A DNA stretch of 64,000 nucleotides from Indolivaga capnocytophagoides DSM 22835 (GTDB taxonomy: Bacteria; Bacteroidota; Bacteroidia; Bacteroidales; Dysgonomonadaceae): the NCBI RefSeq assembly GCF_000426485.1, contig NZ_KE384530.1, forward strand, positions 214,807-278,806, written 5' to 3'. This document shows positions 39,801-47,819 of this stretch, in pieces (within the stretch, counting starts at the first letter, position 1; the number at the start of each line of letters is the position of its first letter). The notes under the pieces were generated by a model that was given only the letters and a program-made list of their open reading frames with translations, had not been told where the DNA came from and did no database searches. The translations under genes and the position numbers were made by a program.

Positions 39801-40044
39801 CGACTGTTTTGTAGCCCACTAAAGAAAACATCAATACATCTTTACCTTGGGGAATATTCAGCTTGAATGATCCGTCAATATCTGTATTTGTACCTACAGT
39901 TGTCCCCTTTACCACTACAATTGCACCGATAACAGGCTCTTTGTTTACATCCAATACCTTACCCGAAATCGCAGTCGTTTGTGCCGAAGCATATCCTATC
40001 ATTAAGAAATAGGACAGAATAAATAGTACGATTTTTTCCTTCAT
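36844..40044 (-). CDS. SusC/RagA-family TonB-dependent transporter
   Basis: A 1066-residue outer-membrane transporter. After the signal (ending MIGYASA) comes a carboxypeptidase-like domain (ISGKVLDVNKEPVIGAIVVV), the TonB-box and plug region (DEVMVIAYGTAKRSSFTGSA, then GNVPGVQA) with RGFGSVNASNSPLYIVDGA, and a C-terminal barrel ending TITLGLNLSF. A GGAAG-type ribosome site precedes the ATG. Together with SusD it imports a large nutrient across the outer membrane. No regulator gene lies beside it. Confidence 0.95.
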   Translation of the reverse strand: MKEKIVLFILSYFLMIGYASAQTTAISGKVLDVNKEPVIGAIVVVKGTTVGTNTDIDGSFKLNIPQGKDVLMFSLVGYKTVEIKAKSQMVITLEDDTKALDEVMVIAYGTAKRSSFTGSASLIQSQSIGSRPITSVISAIEGNVPGVQATAATGQPGESAAIRIRGFGSVNASNSPLYIVDGAVYNGSLASINPNDIESMTVLKDAAATALYGSSAGNGVVMITTKRGTANSSVTLNIKQGWSSRAYKDYARVGISQYYPLQWEMLKNAYVTAGKPQTEAASLASANIVSTLKYNPYVGIADGEVVGTDGKLNSGASALKWGDDLDWDAAAFGTGYRQEYTIGYGSKTEKSDTYSSISYLDDKGYMLNTGYLRYSARLNHNINPVDWFKAGVNVGYTRSSATYSSSTADNSSASSNLTRFIRNMAPIYPIHKHDKETGAYLDSNGNVTTNKDEYVYDYEGGRLSSTGRDAIAETEMNSRKYDRNSLVGRTYVTISPIKGLDITSNYALETNDYRAKVYENPFIGDGQAGPGRLALTSSRTTTQTLNQLVNYKKSIQHHNFEALLGHESYKYVYEYMYGMKVSQIFEDVFDFENFTSVNNLTSYTDTYNKEGYFGRLNYDYDNKYYGSFSYRRDGTSRFSRDNRWGNFWSYGASWRISQEDFMKGLTWVDNLKLRASYGETGVDQILNYDAEDDYYPYQTLYNLGENNGTEAGVYFTTLANDKLKWETQISKDLALEFGLFGKLNGSIEYFIKDSKNLLFDVSQATSNGISSIIQNIGKVRNSGVEIDLNYLAFKNKDWKVNIGANATYIKNEIIRMPDVNKNGLISGSKKLIEGRSVYEFWLRQWYGVDSQNGNGLYLLDTDAYNKEDGTLTAAIEKTVQEINGVQVTSSYSYAKFDYSGTSIPKWYGGFNFTIDYKNFTLGTVFSYQLGGKALDLVYANLMSTASYGSSMSTDVLKAWKTEGDVTSVPRLDNTSTYNTSIGQSYSSRWLTSTDYLNLRSVNLSYSVPRSLLSKIQLSEARFSVNAENLFMIKARQGFNPQMNYSGISYNVYMPAKTITLGLNLSF

Positions 40045-40105
40045 AAAACAATCTTCCTTTAAATTAACTTCTTTTTTAACTCTTTTTTATTTCATTAACT
40101 ATGCG

Positions 40106-40113
40106 CAAAAGTA
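40106..40113 (-). promoter_or_regulatory. Putative -7 element of the susCD promoter
   Basis: Read on the minus strand this is TACTTTTG, matching TAnnTTTG, 62 bases before the SusC start. The -33 box is not clear. Confidence 0.45.
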
Positions 40114-40410
40114 TGTAAAATTTATTAAAAAAAATGCTTTTGGTTCAATTTTTAAGAAAAATATGTCAATTAGGTCTTGTTTGGATATAATTAGTTTAAT
40201 TATTGTCACTATTAGTTCCCGTTTTTTTGTATTTGTCCAAAAGTATTAACTGGATATTTAATCGAATTCTTTTATCTTGTTTAAATGTAAAATTTATTGG
40301 TTGATGTTTCTTATGTTTGTAGATGGGTTGTCCTGGAGATGTTAATGTTGCTAATGTTAAAAAAGTGGTATTGTTTTGTTTAGTACCTGTATCTTTGATG
40401 TCTTTGAATG
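40114..40410. other. Spacer between susC and tRNA-Leu(TAA) without a convincing gene
   Basis: AT-rich spacer. An 80-codon minus-strand frame at 40196-40438 runs into the tRNA terminator hairpin and has no recognisable domain; I do not count it as a gene. Confidence 0.5.
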
Positions 40411-40452
40411 AAAAAACGCTAACCAATTGATAAATCAATGATTAGCGTTTTG
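40411..40452 (-). terminator. Terminator after tRNA-Leu(TAA)
   Basis: AACGCTAA and TTAGCGTT, extended by CAATTGAT/ATCAATG pairing with a mismatch, lie next to the tRNA 3' end and are followed by TTTTTTC on the minus strand. Confidence 0.75.
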
Positions 40453-40457
40453 CTCTG

Positions 40458-40540
40458 TACTCGGAGCGGGACTTGAACCCGCACAACCTAATGGTCACAA
40501 GATTTTAAGTCTTGCGTGTCTACCATTCCACCATCCGAGC
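40458..40540 (-). tRNA. tRNA-Leu(TAA)
   Basis: An 83-nt tRNA on the minus strand with a long variable arm. Acceptor GCTCGGA pairs with TCCGAGT (first pair G-T), and the anticodon loop CTTAAAA between CAAGA and TCTTG gives TAA. CCA is not encoded. Confidence 0.92.
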
Positions 40541-40548
40541 ATCCTATG

Positions 40549-40621
<73 letters not shown>

Positions 40622-40721
40622 GAATGCTGCAATCGCCGAAACTTATCTCTCTAAGCCGTTTTGCAATTGCGAGTGCAAATGTAAAATCTTTTTTTTGATT
40701 TTACAAACTATTCATCAATAT

Positions 40722-40815
40722 TTAAGAGACAGAAAGTATTTAATCTCGTATTTTCAAGTAATAATTATCTATCGGTATTATACTTGGAAAGACAATTAAT
40801 AGGTCTGAGGCTTCA
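40722..40815 (-). repeat. Dispersed repeat, copy (full, inverted)
   Basis: TAAGAGACAGAAAGTATTTA and AGGTCTGAGGCTTCA mark the ends. The final TCA is the reverse complement of the TGA stop of the Rieske-like lipoprotein gene, at the position where other copies supply TAA. Confidence 0.7.
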
Positions 40816-41250
40816 ATTTTGGATACGATAAGTATCTCCATTCTTATTTATATAATATTTTCTTAGCCGTTCAGTAGAAGGTCCTGATTTACACCTGCCT
40901 GTTCCATCTCCGATTTCAAATATAGACTTACATTTTGGGCATTGCATCTGTAATATATTTAAAGAGTCTACTCTGTTATTTGCTGCCGCTTCGTATGGGC
41001 AAGCCTTGTCGAATGCGGCCAGGTTTACTTCTAGCCCTGAAGAGTAGTTAATAACCAAAACACCGCCATATCCCTGATCATTGTACGATTTCCTGTAATA
41101 CGGCTCATTGAATTGGTGCTGAGTTTTTGTATTAATTACTATATTAACAGGTCTATCAGGGATAGATGTTGACATATTCTCGGACTTCTCACATCCCCAG
41201 AGTGAAAATATAATGGTCAGTACAATTAGTCGTTTTATAGTGTTTGTCAT
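40813..41250 (-). CDS. Rieske-like lipoprotein with non-standard ligand residues
   Basis: A 145-residue lipoprotein (TIIFSLWGCEKS). The C-terminal half follows the Rieske fold order, but where a [2Fe-2S] Rieske centre needs C-x-H and C-x-x-H, this one has ACPYE and QCPKCKSIF; GDGTGRCKSGPSTERLRKYY follows in the usual Gly/Pro-loop position. So histidine ligands are missing and extra cysteines are present. It overlaps the reductase gene by 4 bases (ATGA). It might bind another metal, or be a structural relic (inference). Confidence 0.7.
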   Translation of the reverse strand: MTNTIKRLIVLTIIFSLWGCEKSENMSTSIPDRPVNIVINTKTQHQFNEPYYRKSYNDQGYGGVLVINYSSGLEVNLAAFDKACPYEAAANNRVDSLNILQMQCPKCKSIFEIGDGTGRCKSGPSTERLRKYYINKNGDTYRIQN

Positions 41251-42203
41251 TGATTTAATATTGTTTCTATCTGTTGGATTTCCTGATCTGAGAAATCTTT
41301 GTTATTTAATGTGCCAATATTATCATTAAGCTGTTTAACCGAACTAGTTCCTATAATAACCGAAGTCACATGTCTGTTGTATAATACCCAAGCAAGAGCC
41401 ATTTCGGCCAGAGTCTGACCTCTTTGTCGAGCTAATTCATTTAATAGCCTAGCTTTGGTAATAACCGAATCATTTACCTGATCTTTTTTGAGAAATCCGT
41501 TTTCTTTGGCAGCTCTCGAATTTTCAGGGATTCCATGCAGATATTTGTTGGTAAGCAATCCTTGTGCCAATGGCGAGAATGCGATAAAGCCGCTTCCTTG
41601 CTCTTCGGTTAGTTGTAAGATCTCTTTCTCGACATTGCGTACAAGCATATTATATCTGTCCTGAAAAATAAGGCAAGGAACTTTATTCTCTTTTAGTATC
41701 GTATATGCTTCTCTGGCCTTTTCAGTTGGATATTTGGATAAACCTACATATAATGCTTTTCCTTGTCTCACGATATCTACTAATGCCATCATCGTTTCTT
41801 CAACCGGAGTTTCTCCATCATAGCGATGGCTGTAAAAGATATCGAAATAGTCGAGACCTGTGCGTTTCAGGCTCTGATCGATGCTGGCAAATAATGATTT
41901 GCGAGAACTTCCATCACCATAAGGGCCATTCCACATGAGGTGCCCTGCTTTTGATGAGACGATCATTTCATCCCGATGATGTAAAAGATCATTCTTTAAG
42001 ATCTTTCCAAACGTTGTTTCAGCACTTCCGGGAGGAGGGCCGTAGTTATTTGCCAGATCAAAGTGTGTGATGCCTTTGTCGAAAGCAGTGCAAAGCATTT
42101 GCCTGCAATTGTCAAAATCATCAACTTCTCCGAAGTTATGCCAAAGTCCCAGAGATAGTACCGGGAGCCTCAAACCGCTTTTACCACAAAGTTTATATTC
42201 CAT
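41247..42203 (-). CDS. Aldo/keto reductase, YghZ-like
   Basis: A 318-residue reductase starting MEYKLCGKSGLRLPVLSLGL. ITHFDLANNYGPPPGSAE gives Asp and Tyr, SSKAGHLMW the Lys and FYSHRYD the His of the tetrad. The NYGPPPGSAE block is typical of the YghZ/Kv-beta-like branch, which reduces aldehydes such as L-glyceraldehyde 3-phosphate. I start at the ATG at 42203; an in-frame TTG lies two codons earlier. It is translationally coupled to the Rieske-like lipoprotein. Confidence 0.88.
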   Translation of the reverse strand: MEYKLCGKSGLRLPVLSLGLWHNFGEVDDFDNCRQMLCTAFDKGITHFDLANNYGPPPGSAETTFGKILKNDLLHHRDEMIVSSKAGHLMWNGPYGDGSSRKSLFASIDQSLKRTGLDYFDIFYSHRYDGETPVEETMMALVDIVRQGKALYVGLSKYPTEKAREAYTILKENKVPCLIFQDRYNMLVRNVEKEILQLTEEQGSGFIAFSPLAQGLLTNKYLHGIPENSRAAKENGFLKKDQVNDSVITKARLLNELARQRGQTLAEMALAWVLYNRHVTSVIIGTSSVKQLNDNIGTLNNKDFSDQEIQQIETILNQ

Positions 42204-42226
42204 ATTCAAATTTGTCTGTTTTTCGT

Positions 42227-42275
42227 TAATAGTAACAAGAAGTCCTTAATGATGTATTTCCAAATAAATAGAAAT
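42227..42275 (-). repeat. Dispersed repeat, half copy
   Basis: AGTAACAAGAAGTCCTTAAT resembles the TAAGTAACAGCAAGTATTTA end of the family; the GGTCTCAGACC end is missing. Confidence 0.4.
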
Positions 42276-42360
42276 TAACTTGTCCTAAAGTTACACATTT
42301 CTGGATATTTTAGGTGTATCTCTATATTTATATACAATATTGATTGATCAGTGTGTTTGA

Positions 42361-42716
42361 GAAAAGGTAACAAAGGTTACTTGACTGGTGAAGAATTATC
42401 AATAAAGAGTAAGTGGGTGATCTTTATTATTTTATTACTAAAAGGTGACAAAAGTAACAACTAAAATATATTCTTCTGGATAGCAGCTTTTACCCCTCAG
42501 TTCTCTAAAGGGATTTAACTGTCTCCCGAAAAAGGTACTTCGTGAGTTTATGGTAATTAAAAAAAAGGTAACAAAGACACATCAAAATAAGACTTTTTTA
42601 TTTGTCCCTTTTTTGAATTGATTATCCTTAACTGACTGTAGGGGCATGTAACCAACAGTTCTCTTTATTCCAGCTATTTAAAGAACTCTTTAACTATAGA
42701 TAAATCTTTTTATATG
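42361..42716 (-). repeat. Large non-coding repeat with three GTAAC(N)TTTGT(Y)ACCTTTT motifs, locus B
   Basis: Read on the minus strand, TTTATCTATAGTTAAAGAGT plus TCTTTAAATA (42716-42677) is followed by three motif copies at 42580-42561 (decayed), 42458-42440 and 42380-42361. The order is the same as at 13876-14182. The 610-base gap holds no convincing gene. Confidence 0.6.
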
Positions 42717-42819
42717 ATATGTCAATCATTCGAAAGATTTATCTAAAAATAGAATTGGAATTACATATTGTGTAGATCTGATCTGTCGTAAACTATTTTT
42801 CATGATTGGTGGATTATTC

Positions 42820-43776
42820 TTACCATCTGTCTTCAATTTCATGTTTTTCAGAAAGAGTCACTCTCTCCGATAGGATTGAGAAACTCCATTTGTATTTTCG
42901 TCCAAAAAAGATACATATTAGCATACCGCATATAATCAGAGAAATCAGCTCTTTCATCGGATCCATTGATAATTGAGTAAAAATAGCATCAGTTTGTAAA
43001 GCCGACGACTGATTCGTAACGAATAAACTCAAAAATATATTATTAGCGGCATGTACACCCATCGGTAGTTCTATTCCATCGTCGAGAGTCGCCATTATCC
43101 CGAAAAGCAATCCGAAGAATATATACTGGGGCATTACGGAAAAGAATCCGTACGCAGCAACTTCGGGATTCAAAGAGTGCATAAGACCGAAAAGAACAGA
43201 AGGGATAAAAATAGAAAAGATGCGGCTGCCAGTTGCTCCTGCAATACCTTGAGCCAGATATCCCCGAAAAGATATTTCCTCGAACGATGTTTGCAACGGT
43301 ATTAGTACCAGGCTGATAAGAAGAAGGATGAAAAATGACACAGGATTGAAATTTATAGTAAAGTTACTTGGGCTCACCAGATAATCGATAAGTAACAACA
43401 CTGCCATAACAATAGTCCAGACTCCGGCTCCCCAGAAAAAGTGTGACCATCGGATCTTGTTTGTCCCGTTTATCACTTCCTTAAGTGTACGTTTGTTGAA
43501 GATTTTAAAGAACGGGATCATGGCAAAAAGACCCACTACGAAGGAAAATAAAAGAAGACCGAGAGCAACATTCTTTGAAATTCCCAAAACTGTTATATTC
43601 GTCATGTTGGCTGATATCTCCTGTATGGAAAATCCATTTTGAAGACCTTGGTAAAATATAACGGAAATATATGGTATTGCTCCGATAAAATTAGCTGCAA
43701 TAAGAGCTATTAATATCGTTAGGATATAGTACCATAACGAAGTTTTAGGCTTAAGAGAGGATTCAAGAAAGTTCAT
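42820..43776 (-). CDS. CPBP-family intramembrane metalloprotease
   Basis: A 318-residue membrane protein with about eight hydrophobic segments. The CPBP (Abi) motifs are seen: EEISFRGYLAQ with the EExxxR glutamates and arginine, FGLMHSLNP with a His, and MGVHAANNIFLS with the last His/Asn. Members cleave membrane substrates such as prenyl-protein-like peptides, or act in bacteriocin self-protection. I use the ATG at 43776; a TTG at 43800 is the alternative start. Confidence 0.88.
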   Translation of the reverse strand: MNFLESSLKPKTSLWYYILTILIALIAANFIGAIPYISVIFYQGLQNGFSIQEISANMTNITVLGISKNVALGLLLFSFVVGLFAMIPFFKIFNKRTLKEVINGTNKIRWSHFFWGAGVWTIVMAVLLLIDYLVSPSNFTINFNPVSFFILLLISLVLIPLQTSFEEISFRGYLAQGIAGATGSRIFSIFIPSVLFGLMHSLNPEVAAYGFFSVMPQYIFFGLLFGIMATLDDGIELPMGVHAANNIFLSLFVTNQSSALQTDAIFTQLSMDPMKELISLIICGMLICIFFGRKYKWSFSILSERVTLSEKHEIEDRW

Positions 43777-43891
43777 ACCGTAAGTTCTTTTATGTTTCAA
43801 AGTGTTCAGATTATATGAGTCTGCTTTATTTCGGGAAAATCACAGATCTGTGAAATAAAATGCAAATAATTCTATCCAGATTTTATATTGG

Positions 43892-43980
43892 TAAATGAAA
43901 GTATTTAATGATACATTTTCAAGCTGTGACAGACCCGGATTGTTGCCCTGACCAAAGCAATAAATAGATCTGTGGCCTTA
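43892..43980 (-). repeat. Dispersed repeat, copy (full, inverted)
   Basis: TAAATGAAAGTATTTAATGA and AGATCTGTGGCCTTA mark the ends, in the spacer between two divergent genes. Confidence 0.7.
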
Positions 43981-44070
43981 TTGTTTTTATATAGGCGGAT
44001 CTTCTCCGGTTAGGGATTGATTTAATGAATAAAAAACAGAGAATTACTCTAAGTAGATGGCATAAATCCG

Positions 44071-44078
44071 TACCTTTG
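44071..44078 (+). promoter_or_regulatory. Putative -7 element of the TauE-family gene
   Basis: TACCTTTG fits TAnnTTTG and lies 26 bases before the ATG. Confidence 0.45.
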
Positions 44079-44103
44079 CATTCGAATAACAAAAAGCAAT
44101 TGT

Positions 44104-44943
44104 ATGTCAATAAGTGTATTTATTCTAATCTTGTTCATGGGAGCAATATTAGCTGGTTTTTTAGGCTCGCTTACCGGATTGGGTGGGGGAGTAGTTGTTA
44201 TTCCCTTGCTTACTTTAGGTTTTGGTGTTGATATGAGGTATGCCATAGGTGCAGCCTTGGTTACATCTATCGCCAGTTCTTCGGGTGCGGCAGCGGCTTA
44301 TATAAAAGAGGGAATAACGAATGTCCGTATCGGTATGTTTCTTGAAATTGCAACTACTACCGGTGCAGTAATTGGTGCTATTATAGCTATTTGGCTCGAT
44401 AAGCAATATATCGCGGTTATTTTTGGCTGTGTTCTTATATTTTCAGCAATCCGTACAATAACAAAAAAGGAAGAGCATATCGATCCGAATGCACCGGCGG
44501 ATAAGCTAGCCGAAAAATTGAAATTGAATGGCTCATATCCGACAAAAGACGGAGTTGTACAGTATAAAGTTCAGAATGTAGCTACCGGTTATTCGTTGAT
44601 GACTCTTGCGGGAGTACTATCCGGTTTGTTAGGTATCGGTTCGGGGGCTTTAAAGGTTTTGGCAATGGACACAGCTATGAAAATTCCATTTAAAGTATCT
44701 ACTACAACCAGTAATTTTATGGTTGGTGTAACTGCCGCAGCCAGTGCTGTCATTTATCTTCAAAGAGGTTATATTGATCCGGGATTGTGTATGCCTATTG
44801 TGGTTGGTGTGCTCTTAGGTGCTTTTTTCGGTTCCAAGATATTGCCGAAGGCTAATGTGAAACGGTTACGGCAGTTGTTTAGTGTCGTTATCTTCTTGTT
44901 GGCATTGTCTATGATGTATAACGGTATTACCGGTAAACTTTAA
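44104..44943 (+). CDS. TauE/SafE-family sulfite/anion exporter
   Basis: A 279-residue protein with about eight transmembrane segments. GSLTGLGGGVVVIPLLTLGF and the repeated GVLSGLLGIGSGALKVLAMD are the two glycine-rich halves of the TauE/SafE fold. It moves sulfite or other small anions across the inner membrane. The DUF1634 gene follows on the same strand, a pairing I recall as common. Its stop codon is the TAA of a dispersed repeat copy. Confidence 0.88.
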   Translation: MSISVFILILFMGAILAGFLGSLTGLGGGVVVIPLLTLGFGVDMRYAIGAALVTSIASSSGAAAAYIKEGITNVRIGMFLEIATTTGAVIGAIIAIWLDKQYIAVIFGCVLIFSAIRTITKKEEHIDPNAPADKLAEKLKLNGSYPTKDGVVQYKVQNVATGYSLMTLAGVLSGLLGIGSGALKVLAMDTAMKIPFKVSTTTSNFMVGVTAAASAVIYLQRGYIDPGLCMPIVVGVLLGAFFGSKILPKANVKRLRQLFSVVIFLLALSMMYNGITGKL

Positions 44944-45033
44944 GGTCTCAGACCTATTTAATGACTTTTTTAAGTATGATGGCGATATATGGTTGTTTTC
45001 TTGAAATGACTTCATTTATACTTGCTGTCGCTT
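44941..45033 (+). repeat. Dispersed repeat, copy (full)
   Basis: TAAGGTCTCAGACCTATTTA starts with the TauE-family gene's stop codon; CATTTATACTTGCTGTCGCTTA-like sequence closes it, 20 bases before the DUF1634 ATG. Confidence 0.78.
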
Positions 45034-45053
45034 AATTATAACGAAACGAAAAC

Positions 45054-45467
45054 ATGAAACATATATTTTCACGGGAATATTGGGATCAACGGGATGTTGA
45101 GCAATACATAGGCAAGCTTCTGCGTTATGGAGTAATCCTGTCGAGCATCATAACCGTGTTTGGCGGTATTGTTTATTTATTTCAGCACCATTCCAAAACA
45201 GCGGATTATACGCCTACGCCATCGGGACAGCCATTTCCGGGGGTTGAACATTATCTGAGAGAATTGAATACGATTATACCCAGTGTGCTGAATTTCGATG
45301 GAGCAGCCATCATTCAGTTAGGTGTGATTGTGTTGATTGCTACACCTGTTATACGGGTTGCGTTCTCTGCTATCTCATTTCTTATAGAGAGAGATTATCT
45401 GTATGTATTTATTACATTGCTGGTATTAGGTATTATATTGGCTAATATGTTATTGGGGCTGCACTAA
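45054..45467 (+). CDS. DUF1634 membrane protein
   Basis: A 137-residue protein with three hydrophobic segments (about 27-45, 75-100 and 115-135). The start REYWDQRDVEQYIGKLLRYG and the later ATPVIRVAFSAISFLIERD match the DUF1634 family. It is encoded next to the TauE-type exporter, which suggests an accessory role in transport (inference). Confidence 0.8.
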   Translation: MKHIFSREYWDQRDVEQYIGKLLRYGVILSSIITVFGGIVYLFQHHSKTADYTPTPSGQPFPGVEHYLRELNTIIPSVLNFDGAAIIQLGVIVLIATPVIRVAFSAISFLIERDYLYVFITLLVLGIILANMLLGLH

Positions 45468-45488
45468 GATTACGTATCCTGAAAAATA

Positions 45489-45526
45489 TACAGGCTGCTC
45501 TGAGTTTATCGGAACAGCCTGTTTCT
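45489..45526. terminator. Terminator between convergent DUF1634 and prephenate dehydrogenase genes
   Basis: ACAGGCTG and CAGCCTGT form a stem around a loop of about 18 bases with further internal pairing, followed by TTTCT. Confidence 0.65.
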
Positions 45527-45556
45527 ATTGTATATTGTATAATAAGGGGTTAGGTG

Positions 45557-46330
45557 TTATTCTATGTTTTTTCTGACCTTGGTCAAAAAGTTTTTCATTT
45601 CGTCTGAATTTTTCTTCTCGATAATGGCGAGGAGGTTTGCAAGCTCTTCCCTTATTTGTTTTACCTGATTTGGAGTGTACGGGTTGAACAGTATCTCGGT
45701 AAGCAGGTAATCATCTTCCGATAATAAGCCTTTGGCGATATCCATATGTCGTTTGAATGTTGTACCCGGAGCTTCCTGATGTTTCATAACCGAAGCAAAA
45801 ACCAGGGTAGAAGCAAACGGGATTGACAAGGAATAAGCGATGGTTTCGTCATGCTCATCAAATGTGTATTCAAATACCTGCAGGTTTAAGCTGTGATATA
45901 GATCAAGGAAAAATTTCTTACCCTCTTCCGATGATTCCGATATAACAATGGCACTTTGTGTTCTGAGGTTACGGAGATCGGCGAAAGTTGGGCCAAACAT
46001 GGGGTGGGACGAAGCAAAAGGCTGTTTCAGGGTTGAATAAAAATCCTGTAATCCTGTTTTTACCGATGCTATATCCGAAACAATACATTGGTCGCTGATA
46101 TAGGGTAGTATTGTTTTGAATGCTTCTATTGTATATTTGACTGTAACTGCATTTATTACCAGCTCCGGATCGAAAGTTGTTATTTCTTTCGGGTCGCTGA
46201 GGCGTATTACATTATATGTAAATTTCAGTCTGTCGGGGTCAGTATCGAATAGAGCGACTTCGTGATTTGAACTTAATACATCCGAGAAGAAAGATCCCAT
46301 CTTTCCGGCTCCAAGTATAAGAATTTTCAT
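45557..46330 (-). CDS. tyrA: Prephenate dehydrogenase
   Basis: A 257-residue NAD-dependent enzyme. MKILILGAGKMGSFFSDVLS is the Rossmann motif, and FASSHPMFGPTFADLR contains the prephenate-binding HPMFGP signature. The protein ends without an ACT domain, so feedback by tyrosine is unlikely through this chain. The product is 4-hydroxyphenylpyruvate for tyrosine synthesis. It lies 27 bases after the HAD phosphatase gene. Confidence 0.88.
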   Translation of the reverse strand: MKILILGAGKMGSFFSDVLSSNHEVALFDTDPDRLKFTYNVIRLSDPKEITTFDPELVINAVTVKYTIEAFKTILPYISDQCIVSDIASVKTGLQDFYSTLKQPFASSHPMFGPTFADLRNLRTQSAIVISESSEEGKKFFLDLYHSLNLQVFEYTFDEHDETIAYSLSIPFASTLVFASVMKHQEAPGTTFKRHMDIAKGLLSEDDYLLTEILFNPYTPNQVKQIREELANLLAIIEKKNSDEMKNFLTKVRKNIE

Positions 46331-46357
46331 TTGCTATATTGTTTTTTTGTTTAATCG

Positions 46358-47149
46358 TTAATTGATTATGCCAAAATGCTTTAACGCATTAGGTATGCCC
46401 TCGTCATCAACAGATGTCGTTACATAGTCTGCTACAGCTTTTACTTTGTCCTCGGCATTTCCCATTGCAATGCTGGTCGCTGCATGCTTCAGCATTGAAA
46501 TATCGTTTCCTCCGTCGCCGAAAGCCATTGTTTCACTCAGATCTATGCCATAAAATTTGAGGATCTCATCTATACCTCTTTGCTTGCTGTTTCCTCTCGC
46601 GATAGCATCGGTAAAGAGTGGATGCCAACGAGCCGAATCGCAATCAGGCAATACTTTAGGCATAATACGATCTTCTCTTTCCTGAGTAAGAAAGGATACT
46701 AATTGGAATATTTCGCTCTCAGCAGCTTCTTCATTGCTCTTTATGGGAACAGGAGGGAAGTTGAGCAGTTTTAGGATTGTTTCCACATCTTCATTTACAA
46801 AGTTTAAGAACATATCGTGTTCTCTTACAAAAATACAAGGGAATGGTTCGGTCTTTTGATATTCGATCAGAGCTTGTATGTCTTTTTGCGGAACAGCGTT
46901 TTTGTATATGATGTCTCCTTTTTCTGTAGTACAGTATCCTCCGTTTACGGTAATGAACCCATCGAATTCAAGACCGTCCAGAGTGTCGAGTACAAGTCGT
47001 GGGCGGCCTGTTGCAATAAATACCTTTATTCCTTTTTCTCGGACTTTATGTATGGCTTGTATAGTGGGTTCGGGGATACGGTGGGTTTTAAAACTGACAA
47101 GAGTTCCGTCAATATCGAAAAAAATAGCTTTGGGTTGTTTTATTGTCAT
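46358..47149 (-). CDS. Cof-type HAD-IIB phosphatase
   Basis: A 263-residue hydrolase. AIFFDIDGTLVSFKTHRIPE holds motif I (DxDGT), IATGRP motif II, SKQRGIDEIL the Lys of motif III and AFGDGGNDISMLKHA the GDGxND of motif IV. The alpha/beta cap marks the Cof subfamily, which dephosphorylates sugar phosphates or nucleotides. Substrate is not predictable. It precedes the prephenate dehydrogenase gene in a likely operon. Confidence 0.92.
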   Translation of the reverse strand: MTIKQPKAIFFDIDGTLVSFKTHRIPEPTIQAIHKVREKGIKVFIATGRPRLVLDTLDGLEFDGFITVNGGYCTTEKGDIIYKNAVPQKDIQALIEYQKTEPFPCIFVREHDMFLNFVNEDVETILKLLNFPPVPIKSNEEAAESEIFQLVSFLTQEREDRIMPKVLPDCDSARWHPLFTDAIARGNSKQRGIDEILKFYGIDLSETMAFGDGGNDISMLKHAATSIAMGNAEDKVKAVADYVTTSVDDEGIPNALKHFGIIN

Positions 47150-47164
47150 TTTATTTTGTTTGAG

Positions 47165-47182
47165 AAGGTCTCAGACCTTTTT
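47165..47182. repeat. Dispersed repeat, end fragment
   Basis: AAGGTCTCAGACCTTTTT is the family's palindromic end, here 15 bases upstream of the HAD gene start. The rest of the element is not recognisable. Confidence 0.5.
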
Positions 47183-47325
47183 ATCTATATCTCTGAATGG
47201 TTTTCTTTTACCGAAGATCAATATTCCGATAATTGTATGTTTTGCAAAAGTACATAATATTTTATCGAATGAAAACTTTCAATTCGGAGTGTTAAGCCGT
47301 GTATTGAAAATAATCTGATTCATTC

Positions 47326-47817
47326 TCAATTTATTCGTTTTTCGTAACACAAGAATTTCCCTTTACGGAAAATGACGGAGCCGACTTCTTTATATCCTAA
47401 TTTTAGATATAGATTCATCGCTGTTGGGTTTTCTGTGAAGGCATCTAATCTTATCGAATCGTATTTTTGCGCTGTTGCATATTCTTCAGCAAAAAGCATC
47501 ATTTTCCGAGCTATACCCTTACCCTGCATATCCGGAGAAACGGACAGCCGATGTACAATGAGGTTACGTCCTTCTATGCCCCATGCTAATGCTGCATACT
47601 CGGGGCTTTGTAGCTCATTAAGGGTTATATAAGCCGAGACTTTTTCATTGTGGATGTATCCAAAAGCATTATTGTTATTAATGTCATTTTCTATATCACT
47701 GCGAGCCGGATATATTTCGTCCCATTGGTCTATGCCTGATGAGTTCATTTTCAGGATAACGCTGCTGATGATATCGCAGCAGTCATTTATATCCGATTTT
47801 AGAAGAAGCCTGATCAT
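47326..47817 (-). CDS. GNAT-family N-acetyltransferase
   Basis: A 163-residue acetyltransferase. LIVHRLSVSPDMQGKGIARK, then MMLFAEEYA, gives the acetyl-CoA-binding Q/RxxGxG/A loop, and SIRLDAFTENPTAMNLYLKL supplies the C-terminal part of the fold. The substrate is unknown. It starts two bases after the stop of the nucleotide pyrophosphatase-like gene. Confidence 0.88.
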   Translation of the reverse strand: MIRLLLKSDINDCCDIISSVILKMNSSGIDQWDEIYPARSDIENDINNNNAFGYIHNEKVSAYITLNELQSPEYAALAWGIEGRNLIVHRLSVSPDMQGKGIARKMMLFAEEYATAQKYDSIRLDAFTENPTAMNLYLKLGYKEVGSVIFRKGKFLCYEKRIN

Positions 47818-47819
47818 AA

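Noticed and set aside
40196..40438. 80-codon minus-strand frame between susC and tRNA-Leu
   Set aside because: It overlaps the tRNA terminator hairpin, has no recognisable domain, and its composition is that of AT-rich spacer.
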